This document shows, one piece after another, positions 1 to 8,000 of a stretch of DNA of 9,461 nt (position 1 is the stretch's first letter; the number at the start of each line of letters is the position of its first letter). The notes below the pieces were generated by a model. It searched no databases, was not told the origin of the DNA, and worked only from the letters and a program-made list of their open reading frames with translations. The stretch covers positions 1-9,461 of the forward strand of contig JAQGPD010000571.1 of assembly GCA_028293305.1 (NCBI GenBank). The letters are read 5' to 3'. This stretch comes from Verrucomicrobiales bacterium. Its GTDB lineage: Bacteria; Verrucomicrobiota; Verrucomicrobiia; Verrucomicrobiales; V1-33. The position numbers and the translations under genes are program-made.

Positions 1-275
1 ACGGCTTTGATGAGCAGGCTGTCCTCCGGTTTGCCGGGAATGATGGCCGGGCCGGTGTCGCCGCCTTTTTCCCAGCCGGCGCGGGTGTCGAGCATGAGGC
101 CGCCTTTGGATTTTCCTTCGGCGGCGCTGTGGCAGCGATAACAGTTATCGACGAGGATGGGCCGGATTTTGTTTTCGAAAAAAGCGGTCTGTTCCGCGGT
201 GGGCGCGGTGGGGTCGGCGGCGGCGGCCGTGCTGGCCAGAGTGGCCAGGCCGAGGTAAAGCAGGGTGTTTTTCAT
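1..275 (-). CDS. Exported planctomycete-type cytochrome c (PSCyt1) protein, N-terminal part only
   Basis: Ninety-one complete codons of a gene that continues past the left edge. The N-terminus is a Sec-type signal: Lys2, a hydrophobic stretch, and a probable cleavage after Ala20 in an Ala-rich run. The mature part has the PSCyt1 pattern: FFENKIRPIL (residues 32-41), then a haem-binding CYRCH at 45-49, then GGLMLD, then a segment ending PGKPEDSLLIKAV. In this family PSCyt1 is normally followed by PSCyt2/DUF1549 and PSD1/DUF1553 domains, so a protein of about 700-1000 residues is expected; that part is not visible. The start is the ATG at 275, the only ATG between here and the upstream gene's stop. 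No Shine-Dalgarno is seen. It lies 37 bases downstream of the DUF1501 gene on the same strand, so co-transcription is likely. The role is probably periplasmic and haem-linked; the substrate is unknown. Confidence 0.88.
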   Translation of the reverse strand, partial: MKNTLLYLGLATLASTAAAADPTAPTAEQTAFFENKIRPILVDNCYRCHSAAEGKSKGGLMLDTRAGWEKGGDTGPAIIPGKPEDSLLIKA

Positions 276-312
276 GCGGGCGAAAAAGGGTTGGGAAATT
301 GCCGCGCCGGGA

Positions 313-1800
313 TCAGGCGAGGATGGGACTAACGACTTTTCCGGCGACATCCGTCAGGCGGAAATCGCGGCCGTTGTAGCGGTGGGTCAGTTTTTCATGA
401 TCGAAGCCCAGCAGCCGCAGGACGGTGGCGTGGAGGTCGTGGACGTGGACTTTATCGAGGGCGGCAGCCTGGCCGAGTTCATCGGTGGCGCCGTGGACGT
501 AGCCGCCTTTCACGCCGCCGCCGGCCATGCAGGCGCAGAATCCTTTGGCGTTGTGGTCGCGGCCCGCGGTGTCGCCCTGACCATTCCTATCACGTCCGGC
601 GGTGCGTCCGAATTCCCCGCCCCACATGACGAGCGTGCTGTCGAGAAGCCCGCGTTCCTTCAAATCCTTCAACAGCGCGGCGATGGGTTGGTCGATGGAG
701 GCGGCGCGGTTTTCCATGCTGTCCTTGAGATTTCCGTGCATGTCCCAACCGCCCGCGAAGACCTGCACGACGCGCACGCCGCGCTCCACGAGCCGGCGGG
801 CGATGAGCAGTCGCTTGCCCACCTCGGCGGGATTCGCCTGGGCTTTTTTCCCCTGTTTCTGGCGCTGCGCCATGACGTTGGGCCCGATGCCGTAGGCCTC
901 GCGGGTGGCGACCGATTCCTTGTTGATGTCGAAGGCGTCGGTGGCCTCCGTCTGCATTTTGAACGCCATTTCGAAGGACGCGATTTCCGCCTCCAACTGG
1001 CTGTCGCTATCCAGGGCGCGGTTGTGCATTTCGTCGAGTTGCCTGACAAGATCGAGTTGTTTGCGCTGCTCCGGCAGGGTGACGTATTGGTTGCGGAGGT
1101 TCTCGATGATTTTGTTAACATCGCCGGCGTTGGTGTTCACGCTGGTGCCCTGGAACCGGCCTGGAAGAAAGACGGATTGCCAATTCGCGGTGCCGCCGTT
1201 GGGGAGATTCGCGCCGCGGAGGGAGATGAATCCTGGCAGGTTTTCATTGAGCGTGCCGAGCCCGTAGAGCGCCCAGCTTCCCATGCTGGGACGCGGGAGG
1301 CGGAGGGAGCCGGTGTTCATGAAAACCGTGGCCGTTTCATGCGCGGGGATGTCGGTCCACATGGAGCGGATCACGGACATTTCATCCACCATGCCGCCGA
1401 GCTGCGGGAAGACTTCGCTGACCTCGATGCCGGATTTCCCCTGCTTGATGAATTCGAAGGGCGAGCCGAAGGCCAGGCCGTCGCCGCCGGGCATGGATTT
1501 GCCGTCGAGGCGTTTCAGTTCCGGCTTGGGATCCCAGGTGTCGAGATGTGAGGGCGCGCCTTCCAGAAAGATATGGATAACGTGTTTGGCCCTGGCCGGA
1601 AAATGCAGCGGCTGCCCGCCCTTCGGAGTGGTCAGGACGGCTCCGGCGGCGGCGGAATCCGTGGGTTTGATCAGGCCGGCGAGGCCGAGCCAGCCGAGGC
1701 CCATGCCGGTGCGCTGGAGAAATTGCCGGCGGGTGGAAATGATGTTATCCGGGTTCAGCGAGGGGAAATGCTGGGCGAGGAATTCGGGGGAGGGATTCAT
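313..1800 (-). CDS. DUF1501 protein with Tat signal (sulfatase/alkaline-phosphatase-like fold)
   Basis: A 495-residue protein, the usual length for DUF1501. It has a twin-arginine export signal, STRRQFLQ at residues 22-29, followed by a Gly/Leu-rich hydrophobic stretch. Family motifs run through the chain: HIFLEGAPSHLDTWDPKP (from residue 76), WDMHGN (352-357), WGGEFGRT (393-400), GRDHN (413-417) and a Gly-rich AGGGVKGGYVHG stretch, ending with DLHATVLRLLG and YNGRDFRLTD. DUF1501 proteins are distant members of the alkaline phosphatase/sulfatase superfamily; their substrate is not established. They are typically encoded beside PSCyt1/DUF1549/DUF1553 proteins, as here. The frame is open up to an ATG at 1899, but the extra 33 residues lack family character and would bury the Tat signal, so the ATG at 1800 is preferred. 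No Shine-Dalgarno precedes either start. The protein is predicted to be exported folded. Confidence 0.93.
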   Translation of the reverse strand: MNPSPEFLAQHFPSLNPDNIISTRRQFLQRTGMGLGWLGLAGLIKPTDSAAAGAVLTTPKGGQPLHFPARAKHVIHIFLEGAPSHLDTWDPKPELKRLDGKSMPGGDGLAFGSPFEFIKQGKSGIEVSEVFPQLGGMVDEMSVIRSMWTDIPAHETATVFMNTGSLRLPRPSMGSWALYGLGTLNENLPGFISLRGANLPNGGTANWQSVFLPGRFQGTSVNTNAGDVNKIIENLRNQYVTLPEQRKQLDLVRQLDEMHNRALDSDSQLEAEIASFEMAFKMQTEATDAFDINKESVATREAYGIGPNVMAQRQKQGKKAQANPAEVGKRLLIARRLVERGVRVVQVFAGGWDMHGNLKDSMENRAASIDQPIAALLKDLKERGLLDSTLVMWGGEFGRTAGRDRNGQGDTAGRDHNAKGFCACMAGGGVKGGYVHGATDELGQAAALDKVHVHDLHATVLRLLGFDHEKLTHRYNGRDFRLTDVAGKVVSPILA

Positions 1801-2032
1801 GGCGGTGGGGAGAAAAAGGGGAACTCGTTGCGGCTGGACGTTGCCGGATGGTCCGGGTGTCCGCTGGAGTTGGACGGGACAGGTTACACGAGGTTTCACA
1901 CATTTCCGCGCGGAGCCCTACGCGTGAGCGTATCCGACCCGTGAATGCGGAACATCCCTTTGGCGCGGGCCGTCGCGGCAGCTGTTTTCACAAGCCGCGG
2001 GCGCGCTTTTCATTTCACCGTTAATGCTTTCC
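1801..2032. other. Gap between the DUF1501 and Hsp33 genes
   Basis: No gene is seen in these 232 bases. Two small inverted repeats are present. TACGC-GTGA-GCGTA at 1919-1932 is a perfect 5-bp stem with a 4-base loop. CGCGGC at 1974-1979 pairs with GCCGCG at 1994-1999 across a 14-base loop. The second lies 34-59 bases beyond the chaperone stop codon and could be part of a terminator, but no U-tract follows it on the minus strand. A promoter for the DUF1501 gene should lie here; no convincing -35/-10 pair was found. Confidence 0.4.
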
Positions 2033-2836
2033 TCACTGATTCGCCTCGTCCGCGAGCCACGCTTCGAATTGCTCGCGGTGGGCGCGGTAAAGCTTCCCGC
2101 AGCGCGGGCAGGTGACTTTGAGGAACTCGTCGTCCGCGAAAATGCTCTCGGCGCCCAGCTTGGCGTGCGGGGTGAGAACCTGGTAGATGCGCTCCATGGT
2201 GCAGCCGCATTCCCAATGATAGGACCGATCCTCCAGCAGGCTAATCTCCTCCGTTTTATCCAACTTCCGGATGTCGTCCTCCGTCAGGCTTTCCAACCAC
2301 GCCACGTCGCACTGCGGCTGGGCGGTGACGAAGACGTAGTCGTCCGGCGCGTATTCGAAAAACCGGGCCACGCGCTGCTCGCTCTGTTTGTAGAACTGCT
2401 CCACGGCTTTGAAAAAATCCACGTCATCGATCTCGATGGCGCTCATCCGGGGCTCGCCGAGGTGTTTCTGCGCCTGGGCGTAAAAGACGCTGCGCGGGGC
2501 GACCCTGACATCCTCGGTGAAGACCCGGCCGGTCACGCAGGAATTGTTGTTATCGGCGGTCACGAAAAAGTTGGCGAGCGGGTGCTGGTAGTTCACGGTC
2601 CACGCATGGCGCTCACTCCAGGGGCGCGAGGCGCAATGCATCACAATGCCCACCAGCGCCTCCTTCAGCATCCGGTCCAGCTCCGGAGGATGCTTGGCGC
2701 CGATGTCCATCAAATGCAGATAATAGTCCGTGAACAATCCGCTGAAGTCCCCGCGCACCAGCAGGGCATTCCGGTGGCGGACAAAATAACATTTCAGATC
2801 CAGTCGGCTCGCAGCCTCGTCAGGGGGCACATCCAT
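2033..2836 (-). CDS. hslO: Hsp33-family redox-regulated molecular chaperone
   Basis: A 267-residue cytoplasmic protein without a signal peptide. The C-terminal redox switch is clear: Cys210-Gly-Cys212, then 30 residues, then Cys243-Pro-Arg-Cys246, followed by GKLYRAH. This matches the Hsp33 zinc-binding pattern CxC-x(27-32)-CxxC. In known Hsp33 these four cysteines bind zinc when reduced; oxidation releases zinc and activates holdase activity toward unfolding proteins. The N-terminal part is divergent in sequence, but its layout fits the Hsp33 core: FVRHRNALLVRGDFS near residues 18-32, an LKEALVGIVMH helix, then a VNYQHPLANFFVTAD strand region. The length is slightly below the roughly 290 residues common in the family. 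The start is fixed: an in-frame TAG lies two codons upstream of the ATG at 2836. Only a weak AGGG, too close to the start, could serve as a ribosome site. The gene is divergent from the plus-strand gene at 3183, and its promoter must lie in or beyond the heptamer arrays. Confidence 0.87.
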   Translation of the reverse strand: MDVPPDEAASRLDLKCYFVRHRNALLVRGDFSGLFTDYYLHLMDIGAKHPPELDRMLKEALVGIVMHCASRPWSERHAWTVNYQHPLANFFVTADNNNSCVTGRVFTEDVRVAPRSVFYAQAQKHLGEPRMSAIEIDDVDFFKAVEQFYKQSEQRVARFFEYAPDDYVFVTAQPQCDVAWLESLTEDDIRKLDKTEEISLLEDRSYHWECGCTMERIYQVLTPHAKLGAESIFADDEFLKVTCPRCGKLYRAHREQFEAWLADEANQ

Positions 2837-2904
2837 GCCCTAAAAGACCGCGCCCCACCCCAAAAACAAGCCGAACTCTTGCCGCTTCCAAAATCGCCCG
2901 CGCG

Positions 2905-2935
2905 GATTTGAAATTTGAGATTTGAGATTTGAAAT
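2905..2935. repeat. AT-rich heptamer tandem array (GATTTGA type)
   Basis: Four head-to-tail 7-base units: GATTTGA (2905-2911), AATTTGA (2912-2918), GATTTGA (2919-2925) and GATTTGA (2926-2932), followed by AAT. Only the first base of the unit varies (G or A). The array sits about 70 bases upstream of the chaperone start codon. It resembles the short tandemly repeated heptamers known from cyanobacterial genomes in unit length, not in sequence. Confidence 0.9.
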
Positions 2936-2940
2936 GCGCC

Positions 2941-3101
2941 GAACCTGAACCCGGACTCCGAACCCAAACTCTAAAACCCGAAAACTGAACTCTGCCCTGC
3001 CCCCGACCCCGAACCCCGAACCCCGAACCCTGAACCCCGAACCCCGAACCCCGAACCCCGAACCCCGAACCCTGAACCCTGAACCCTGAAACCTGAAACC
3101 C
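2941..3101. repeat. GC-rich heptamer tandem array (GAACCCC/T), G-quadruplex-capable on minus strand
   Basis: The clean core at 3011-3101 is exactly 13 units of 7 bases: seven GAACCCC, four GAACCCT, then GAAACCT and GAAACCC at the right end. The T variants are units 3 and 9-11, so three of the four are clustered. To the left, 2941-3010 carries degenerate relatives (GAACCT, GAACCCG, GAACCCA, GAAAACT, GAACTCT, GACCCC) that drift in and out of register. Read on the minus strand the core is GGGGTTC/AGGGTTC, giving at least eleven consecutive G-runs of three or four bases with loops of three or four bases, which is the formal G-quadruplex pattern. Confidence 0.93.
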
Positions 3102-3148
3102 TCTCCCGAACCACACCGTAAATCCCCCGTAATCCCTTCGCTTCCAGC

Positions 3149-3176
3149 TTGGCGGATTCTTTTTTTCCGATACCAT
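3149..3176 (+). promoter_or_regulatory. Weak candidate promoter for the gene at 3183
   Basis: TTGGCG (3149-3154, four matches to TTGACA) and TACCAT (3171-3176, four matches to TATAAT) are separated by 16 bases that include a run of seven T. Transcription would start at or just before the ATG at 3183, so the message would be leaderless or nearly so. That fits the lack of any Shine-Dalgarno upstream. The assignment rests on consensus matching only. Confidence 0.25.
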
Positions 3177-3182
3177 GCCGGC

Positions 3183-4781
3183 ATGAAATGGCTCCCCGGC
3201 ATCGGCCTCCTCACGCTTTCGCTCCAGTTTCTCACCGTGCATCCCTGCGCGGCCGCGCCGGAATCCGTGCCCGCCCTGCCCACGGACGGACCTCCGCCCG
3301 CGCCGCCCGCCCTGCCTGTGGATTCCCCGGTTCCGGACGCGGCCCCCGTCCCCGCGCTGGATTCCGATGCCCCGCCGGGCGCCGGCGTGGTGCCGAAGGT
3401 GAAGTTGGAAGGCGACGATAAAATCGGCCGCACCTACGCCGAGGGCAGCCCTTTTAACATCTGGGGCGGAAACCGCGTTCAGCGCGCCAGCCTTTTCACG
3501 GCCGCCGGCATCGTGCGGCGTTCGGTGTTGGATGCCCTGCATCAGCCGGATCAATGGCACCACCCCATCCTCATCCAAATCCGCCCGCCGCTGGCCGACG
3601 GCACGGATGACCGCCCGCCGGTCTGGACCACCATTTCCCAGGTGGAGGGTGGATTCCGGATCGAGATCAACCTCGTCCCGCGCCGTCACTCCGTCCCCGG
3701 CCCGCTTTTGCAGGAAAATCTGGTGCGCGCGATCCTCGCCGATCTGGTTTTGAAAAGAAAAAGCAACCTGGACCTCACCGGCGCGCCCACGCCTCCTCCG
3801 GATTGGCTCCTGCACGGCACGCTCGCGCTCCTGGACTACCGCCAACTTGGGCGCATGAGTCAGACTTTCTCCCAAATCTTCGCCTTGGGCAGGGTGCTCT
3901 CCGTCAACGACATCCTGAATGCCGACCCCCAGGGCATGGACTCCGTGAGCATGACGATATACCGCGTCTCCAGCGGCGCCCTGCTCATGATGCTGATCGA
4001 GCAGCCCAAAGGATCCGAGCATCTTACCGCCCTGCTCCCCACTTTGGCCACCGCCGGCATCGATCAGGCGACGCAGATCGAGCGAGCCTTCCCGTCGCTG
4101 GCCGCCTCCACGAACGGATTGTCAAAATGGTGGTCTCTTCAGATCGCCGCGCTGTCCCAGCCGGGCATGGAGGAAGTGCGCGCGCCGGATGAAACCGAGC
4201 GCCAGCTCGCCGAGGCGCTCGTTCTGCACTACACCATCCCTCCGGCGGCGGAAAAAAAACCCGGCGCCCTGAAGCGGCTTTTCAAGAAGGATAAATCCCC
4301 CGCTCCGGCCGCGCCCGCCGCCGGTGCCGGTGCCGGAGCGCCCGCCACTCCAGCGCCCGCGCCGGTGCAGGAGACGTGCAGCATCCTGGAATACGCCAAG
4401 GTCCTCCCCCTGCCGGATTCCGCCGCTGTTTTCAATCAGGCGGACCTCGCCCTGACGCGACTTTCGCTCCGCGCGCATCCGATTTACCGCCCAATCATCG
4501 AGGAATACCGCGCCGCCCTCAAATCCCTCGCCAAAGGCAAAGCCGGGAAGGCCATGCCCGCCACGCTGGCACGCCTCGCCGCCACCCGCGAAAACCTCGC
4601 CTCCAGGCTTCTAGCCATCGAGAACTATATTGATGTGTATGAAACCATGGAATCCACAACTTTCAGCGGTGCCTTCGAAGGATACCTGAAAACCGCGGAT
4701 GAGCTGGAAAGGCCCCTTCCTGGCAGGAACGATCCACTCACGCGGTATTTGGACCAGGTGGAGGCGGAATTGGGTCGATAA
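3183..4781 (+). CDS. Exported protein of unknown function, possible inactive gluzincin-like peptidase relative
   Basis: A 532-residue protein that I do not recognise as a named family. Residues 1-25 form a signal peptide (KWLPGIGLLTLSLQFL, then PCAAA before the cut); Cys22 is not in a lipobox. Residues 26-70 are a Pro/Ala/Asp-rich linker. A folded domain follows, then a second Pro/Ala/Gly linker at 372-397 preceded by a basic patch (KRLFKKDK), then a mainly helical C-terminal domain (about 398-532). The middle domain contains a helix near 178-193, then PPPDWLLHGTLALLD near 204-218, then helical repeats ending in KWWSLQIAAL. This order resembles Peptidase_MA-type gluzincins (HExxH helix, then a WLxEG segment, then helices). 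No HExxH is present: the equivalent positions read roughly RAILA, and WLxEG reads WLLHG. If the relation is real, the enzyme is dead. The ATG at 3183 is the first that gives a signal peptide; no Shine-Dalgarno is seen. Expected location: periplasm or cell surface. Confidence 0.82.
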   Translation: MKWLPGIGLLTLSLQFLTVHPCAAAPESVPALPTDGPPPAPPALPVDSPVPDAAPVPALDSDAPPGAGVVPKVKLEGDDKIGRTYAEGSPFNIWGGNRVQRASLFTAAGIVRRSVLDALHQPDQWHHPILIQIRPPLADGTDDRPPVWTTISQVEGGFRIEINLVPRRHSVPGPLLQENLVRAILADLVLKRKSNLDLTGAPTPPPDWLLHGTLALLDYRQLGRMSQTFSQIFALGRVLSVNDILNADPQGMDSVSMTIYRVSSGALLMMLIEQPKGSEHLTALLPTLATAGIDQATQIERAFPSLAASTNGLSKWWSLQIAALSQPGMEEVRAPDETERQLAEALVLHYTIPPAAEKKPGALKRLFKKDKSPAPAAPAAGAGAGAPATPAPAPVQETCSILEYAKVLPLPDSAAVFNQADLALTRLSLRAHPIYRPIIEEYRAALKSLAKGKAGKAMPATLARLAATRENLASRLLAIENYIDVYETMESTTFSGAFEGYLKTADELERPLPGRNDPLTRYLDQVEAELGR

Positions 4782-5000
4782 AGCGCGCTAAGATACCCCG
4801 AACGCTTGTTCTGAACAGTTTGCGGAAACAGGCACCCTGTCAAAAGATACGGTGATGTTATGAAAATTCTCACAGTTAGAGGCTGGAATTAGTATGCATC
4901 GAGGTCGAAAGAGTATGGAATCCAGCCCCTTAATGGAATTAAGAATTGATTTTGACCATAGATTTCATATTATTCATAAGATCCACGCATTCAATAATTC
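4782..5000. other. AT-rich intergenic region upstream of the giant pilin-like gene
   Basis: These 219 bases are clearly more AT-rich than their surroundings, especially from 4855 onward; the AT-rich character continues into the first 25 or so codons of the next gene. Small symmetric elements: TGTTC-T-GAACA (4807-4817), ACAGG-CAC-CCTGT (4828-4840), GGCTGGA (4881-4887) pairing with TCCAGCC (4921-4927) across 33 bases, and TTAAT-GGA-ATTAA (4930-4942). TGGAAT occurs three times (4884, 4916, 4934). None of the hairpins is followed by a T-run, so no standard terminator for the upstream gene is visible. Confidence 0.6.
4946..4973 (+). promoter_or_regulatory. Candidate sigma70-type promoter for the giant gene
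   Basis: TTGATT (4946-4951, four matches to TTGACA) and TATTAT (4968-4973, five matches to TATAAT) are 16 bases apart. The predicted transcription start near 4980 leaves a leader of about 20 bases with no Shine-Dalgarno before the ATG at 5001. An overlapping alternative is TTGACC (4952-4957) with CATAAG (4975-4980) at 17 bases. The perfect inverted repeat TTAAT-GGA-ATTAA (4930-4942) lies just upstream of the -35 and could be an operator or part of an UP-like AT-rich element. Confidence 0.4.
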
Positions 5001-8000
5001 ATGTCCCTTAAGTATAAATTGGCCTATACCTTGGTGGAGATCCTGATAACACTTTCTGTTATTGGAGGTCTGTCCGCCGGCGGCTATGCCGTGGTTCGCA
5101 ATATGAACACGGGCAGCAACCAGCTGAAGCTGGAGCAGGACGTGAGAATCGTTAATAACGCCATCAAAGTCTATCTCACGCACGGCGGCCGGCTGCCGGC
5201 GGATACGACGGCCACTGACGCTTTGCTGAAACTCCGCCGCCAGTCCGCGGAATTGAAAAAAAACGCGGGTCTGAAAAGCGCGACCATCGACCCCCGGCTG
5301 AATCTCCGCTATCAAACCTCGCCGGAGGCCGTCGCGGGCGGCCCGCGGGCTTATTGGAACGCCACGGAACAACAATTCTACGTCGCCAGGAGCGGCAGTG
5401 TGCCCGGCGTGAAGGAGTTCTACATCGACGCGGTGCCCCCGCCTTTGCCGATCACGTTCGGACCGAACGGCGAGATCATCAATCCCAACCTGGATGACCG
5501 GCAGACCTTCGGGGACTTCGCCAGCGTGGATTCCTGGGTGTGGGACTTTGAAAACTCCGGCGTGGTCCCGCGGAATTCGCCGACTTTTTCCGGCACCTCG
5601 GATGCCACCATGACCAATTCCGCGGCCAGCGTGGACGACGACATCAGGACCCTGGACCCGCCGCGCTTCAGTGTCGCCGGCGGCCGTTACGCGCTGTCCT
5701 GGTTCCCCCGCACCCTCACCCTCAGCCCGGCGCTCACCACGCCCGAGAGTGTCTCGGAAATCTTTTACATCGTCTCCGGCGGCCCATGGCAGCTCTACAC
5801 GGGCCCGATCGAGGTGAATGAACCCGGCGCGACCATCACGGCGAAGTCCGTGGCGCTGGACCTGGACCACTACGCGGACAGCGCGGAGGCGGTGAACACC
5901 TACACGGCCAACCAGGTCACGCTGGATCCCGCCGTCACCATCCGCACCAGTTATCGTTATGCGGAACTCGGCGGACCGCTCGCCCCCGGCTCGCCCCAGC
6001 CCTACATCGCGCCGGTTCCCCGCCTTTACCTGGCCAATGCGAATGACATTCCGGACCTTTTCGAGCGCAATAACGTCTTCCAGATGTTCTGGACCTGGGA
6101 TGGCACCAGCCCCGCCGCCGCCGGCGTGGGACGTTACTCCGGCATCACCGACTTCACCGATGGCTACCCCGGCGACCCCATCCCGCTGGCGATTTCCAAT
6201 TTCGCCAATAACAACACCATCAACCTCAAATACATCGCCGTCTCCAACAACGCGGCCGTGGCGGTCACCTCCGCGGTGGAGACGGCCCCCACCTCCATCG
6301 CCATCACCCCGCTGCTTTCCCCCATCGTCACCCCCGGCGACGGCAGCCTCAGCGGCGGCGAGAAAATCCAGATGGTGGTCGATGTGTCCGGCGCGCAAAC
6401 CCCGGCCAATGCCCGGATTTATTACCGCACGGACGGCATCGACCCCGGCGACGTGAATGGCGAACCCGCAGCCGGCGCGACGCTTTACACCGCGCCCTTC
6501 TCCCTGGATTCCACGAATGCCCCCACCGTCCGCGTGGTCGCCCGCGTCTATCCTCCCACCACTTACAAACGCTGGTTCAGCACCAGCCCGGCGGCGACTT
6601 TGAACTACTACCTGCCTTATGCGGAGGATAATGTCTATGCCGTCCTGGGCGGGAACAAGGATATTTATAACATCAATCCCTCCACCGGCACCAACCAGAT
6701 TTTCAACAGCGCCGCCGCCTACAACCTCCGCGCCCTCGCCCTCGATTCCGCCAGGGCGCGCGTCTATTACATCGAGGACAACAGCACCGTCCCCGCCAAT
6801 GGCTGGCGGCTGGGCTACCTGGATTTCATCACCGGAAATCACGTCAGCCTGGGCAACCTCCGCGCGGCCTGGGGCTACAACGCGACCGCCCAGCCGCAAA
6901 ACCTGGCCTTTTTCAATAACGGCCTGTATTACATCCACTCCACCTCGGACGACCTCGTCCAGATCCTCCTGAACGAGGACGCCAGCGGCATCAGCTCGGT
7001 CACCAAGGTCGCGGACCTCCGCAACAACTCCAGCTGGACCAGCATCGGCGACATCGCCGTGGATGAGACCGGCCTCATGTTCTTCGTGGACTCCACGAAA
7101 ACCTATCATCGCTACGACCTCGTCTCGATGAGCAATTACCTGCAGCTCGGCACCGTGTCCGAGGACTTCCTGGGCCTGGCGTTTTTCCAAGGCCGCCTCT
7201 TCGGCACCCAGACCCGCACGACTTCCATCCACCGCATGGCCCCCACCACCGGGAAATCGCTATCCACCATCGGCGCACTCGGATCCCGCAAGTTCATCGA
7301 CCTCGCGTCCCCCTCCTCCGCGGTCCCCATCTCCGTCACGAAATCCATGTGGGGCATCGACGACCAGTCGGACGGCCCGCACCTCATCGAGTTCCGCAAC
7401 AACTACCGCAGCCCGCTGATCTCCGTCGCCGTGGACTACGGCCCGCTCCTCTACGGCGGCGCCACCCTCCTCAACGACACCCGCTACGGCATCCGCGGCC
7501 TCGCCATCTCCGCGGACGGCATGGCCTACTTTGTCAGAAATACGAAGATCAGAGTCAGCAACACGGACCGCCTCCGCCCCCTGCTCAAGCTGAACCTCTC
7601 CAACCTCCGCCTCGGCGACGCCCTCAACTGCGAATACATCGGCGACCTCAAGCCCGGCCTCCAAACCATGGCCGGCAACATCGACCCCGATGACGTGGTC
7701 ACCGGCCTCACCATCGCCCCCACCGGCGAGCTCTACGGCGTCCTCCGCGAGGGCGCGGACTACGGCAGCAACAGCGCGGACTACATCTTCAAATGCACCC
7801 AGGCCGCCACCGGCATGACCGGCCCCAACATCGGCATCACCAGCATCGGCCGCACCACCTCCGCCGCAGGACTCTCCTCCACCAGCGAGGACTTGCTATT
7901 CACCAGGGACGGCCGCCTTTTCGTCCTCGACTCCTGGGACAATGAACTCCTGGAAATCTCCCCCACCACCGGCGCGGTCCTCTCCCTCATGAGCCAAAAT

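Larger units (their letters stand above)
2837..3182. other. Divergent intergenic region dominated by heptamer repeats
   Basis: These 346 bases separate two genes that point away from each other, so both promoters are expected here. From left to right it holds about 65 bases of unremarkable sequence, an AT-rich heptamer array (2905-2935), degenerate heptamers (2941-3010), 13 clean heptamers (3011-3101), and about 80 bases of unique sequence leading to the start at 3183. No RNA gene or credible small protein was seen. Open frames crossing it on the minus strand encode only Gly/Ser/Phe/Arg heptapeptide repeats, a by-product of the 7-base period. Confidence 0.7.

Noticed and set aside
265..1551. 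Long plus-strand open frame opposite the DUF1501 gene
   Set aside because: It is a shadow of a well-supported gene in high-GC DNA; the translation shows no recognisable domain and the minus strand carries all DUF1501 motifs.
1801..1899. Upstream ATG at 1899 as the start of the DUF1501 protein
   Set aside because: It would place 33 extra residues without family character ahead of the Tat signal; the ATG at 1800 gives the normal layout.
2024..2911. Plus-strand open frame of 295 codons opposite the chaperone gene
   Set aside because: The minus-strand frame has the Hsp33 cysteine motif; this frame has no family features.
3005..3101. CRISPR array
   Set aside because: Units are 7 bases, directly adjacent, without spacers, and no cas gene is nearby.
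3240..3260. Cys22 of the exported protein as a lipoprotein cysteine
   Set aside because: The preceding residues VHP do not fit a lipobox; cleavage after the following AAA by ordinary signal peptidase is more likely.
2820..4022. Minus-strand open frames with Gly/Ser/Phe/Arg heptapeptide repeats
   Set aside because: The peptide repeat is a mechanical result of a 7-base DNA repeat, seen in more than one frame; the rest is antisense to the exported protein gene.
4828..4840. ACAGG-CAC-CCTGT hairpin as a terminator for the upstream gene
   Set aside because: The stem has only 5 pairs and is followed by CAAAA, not a T-run.
4860..4892. Ten-codon open frame (MKILTVRGWN) as a leader peptide
   Set aside because: There is no supporting attenuator hairpin with T-run and no amino-acid bias; frames of this size are common by chance.
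4974..7232. Minus-strand open frame of 752 codons
   Set aside because: It lies opposite the pilin-like gene, is Gly/Val/Ala/Arg/Asp-rich as expected of an antisense frame, and has no domain. The plus frame has a class III signal and ordered motifs.
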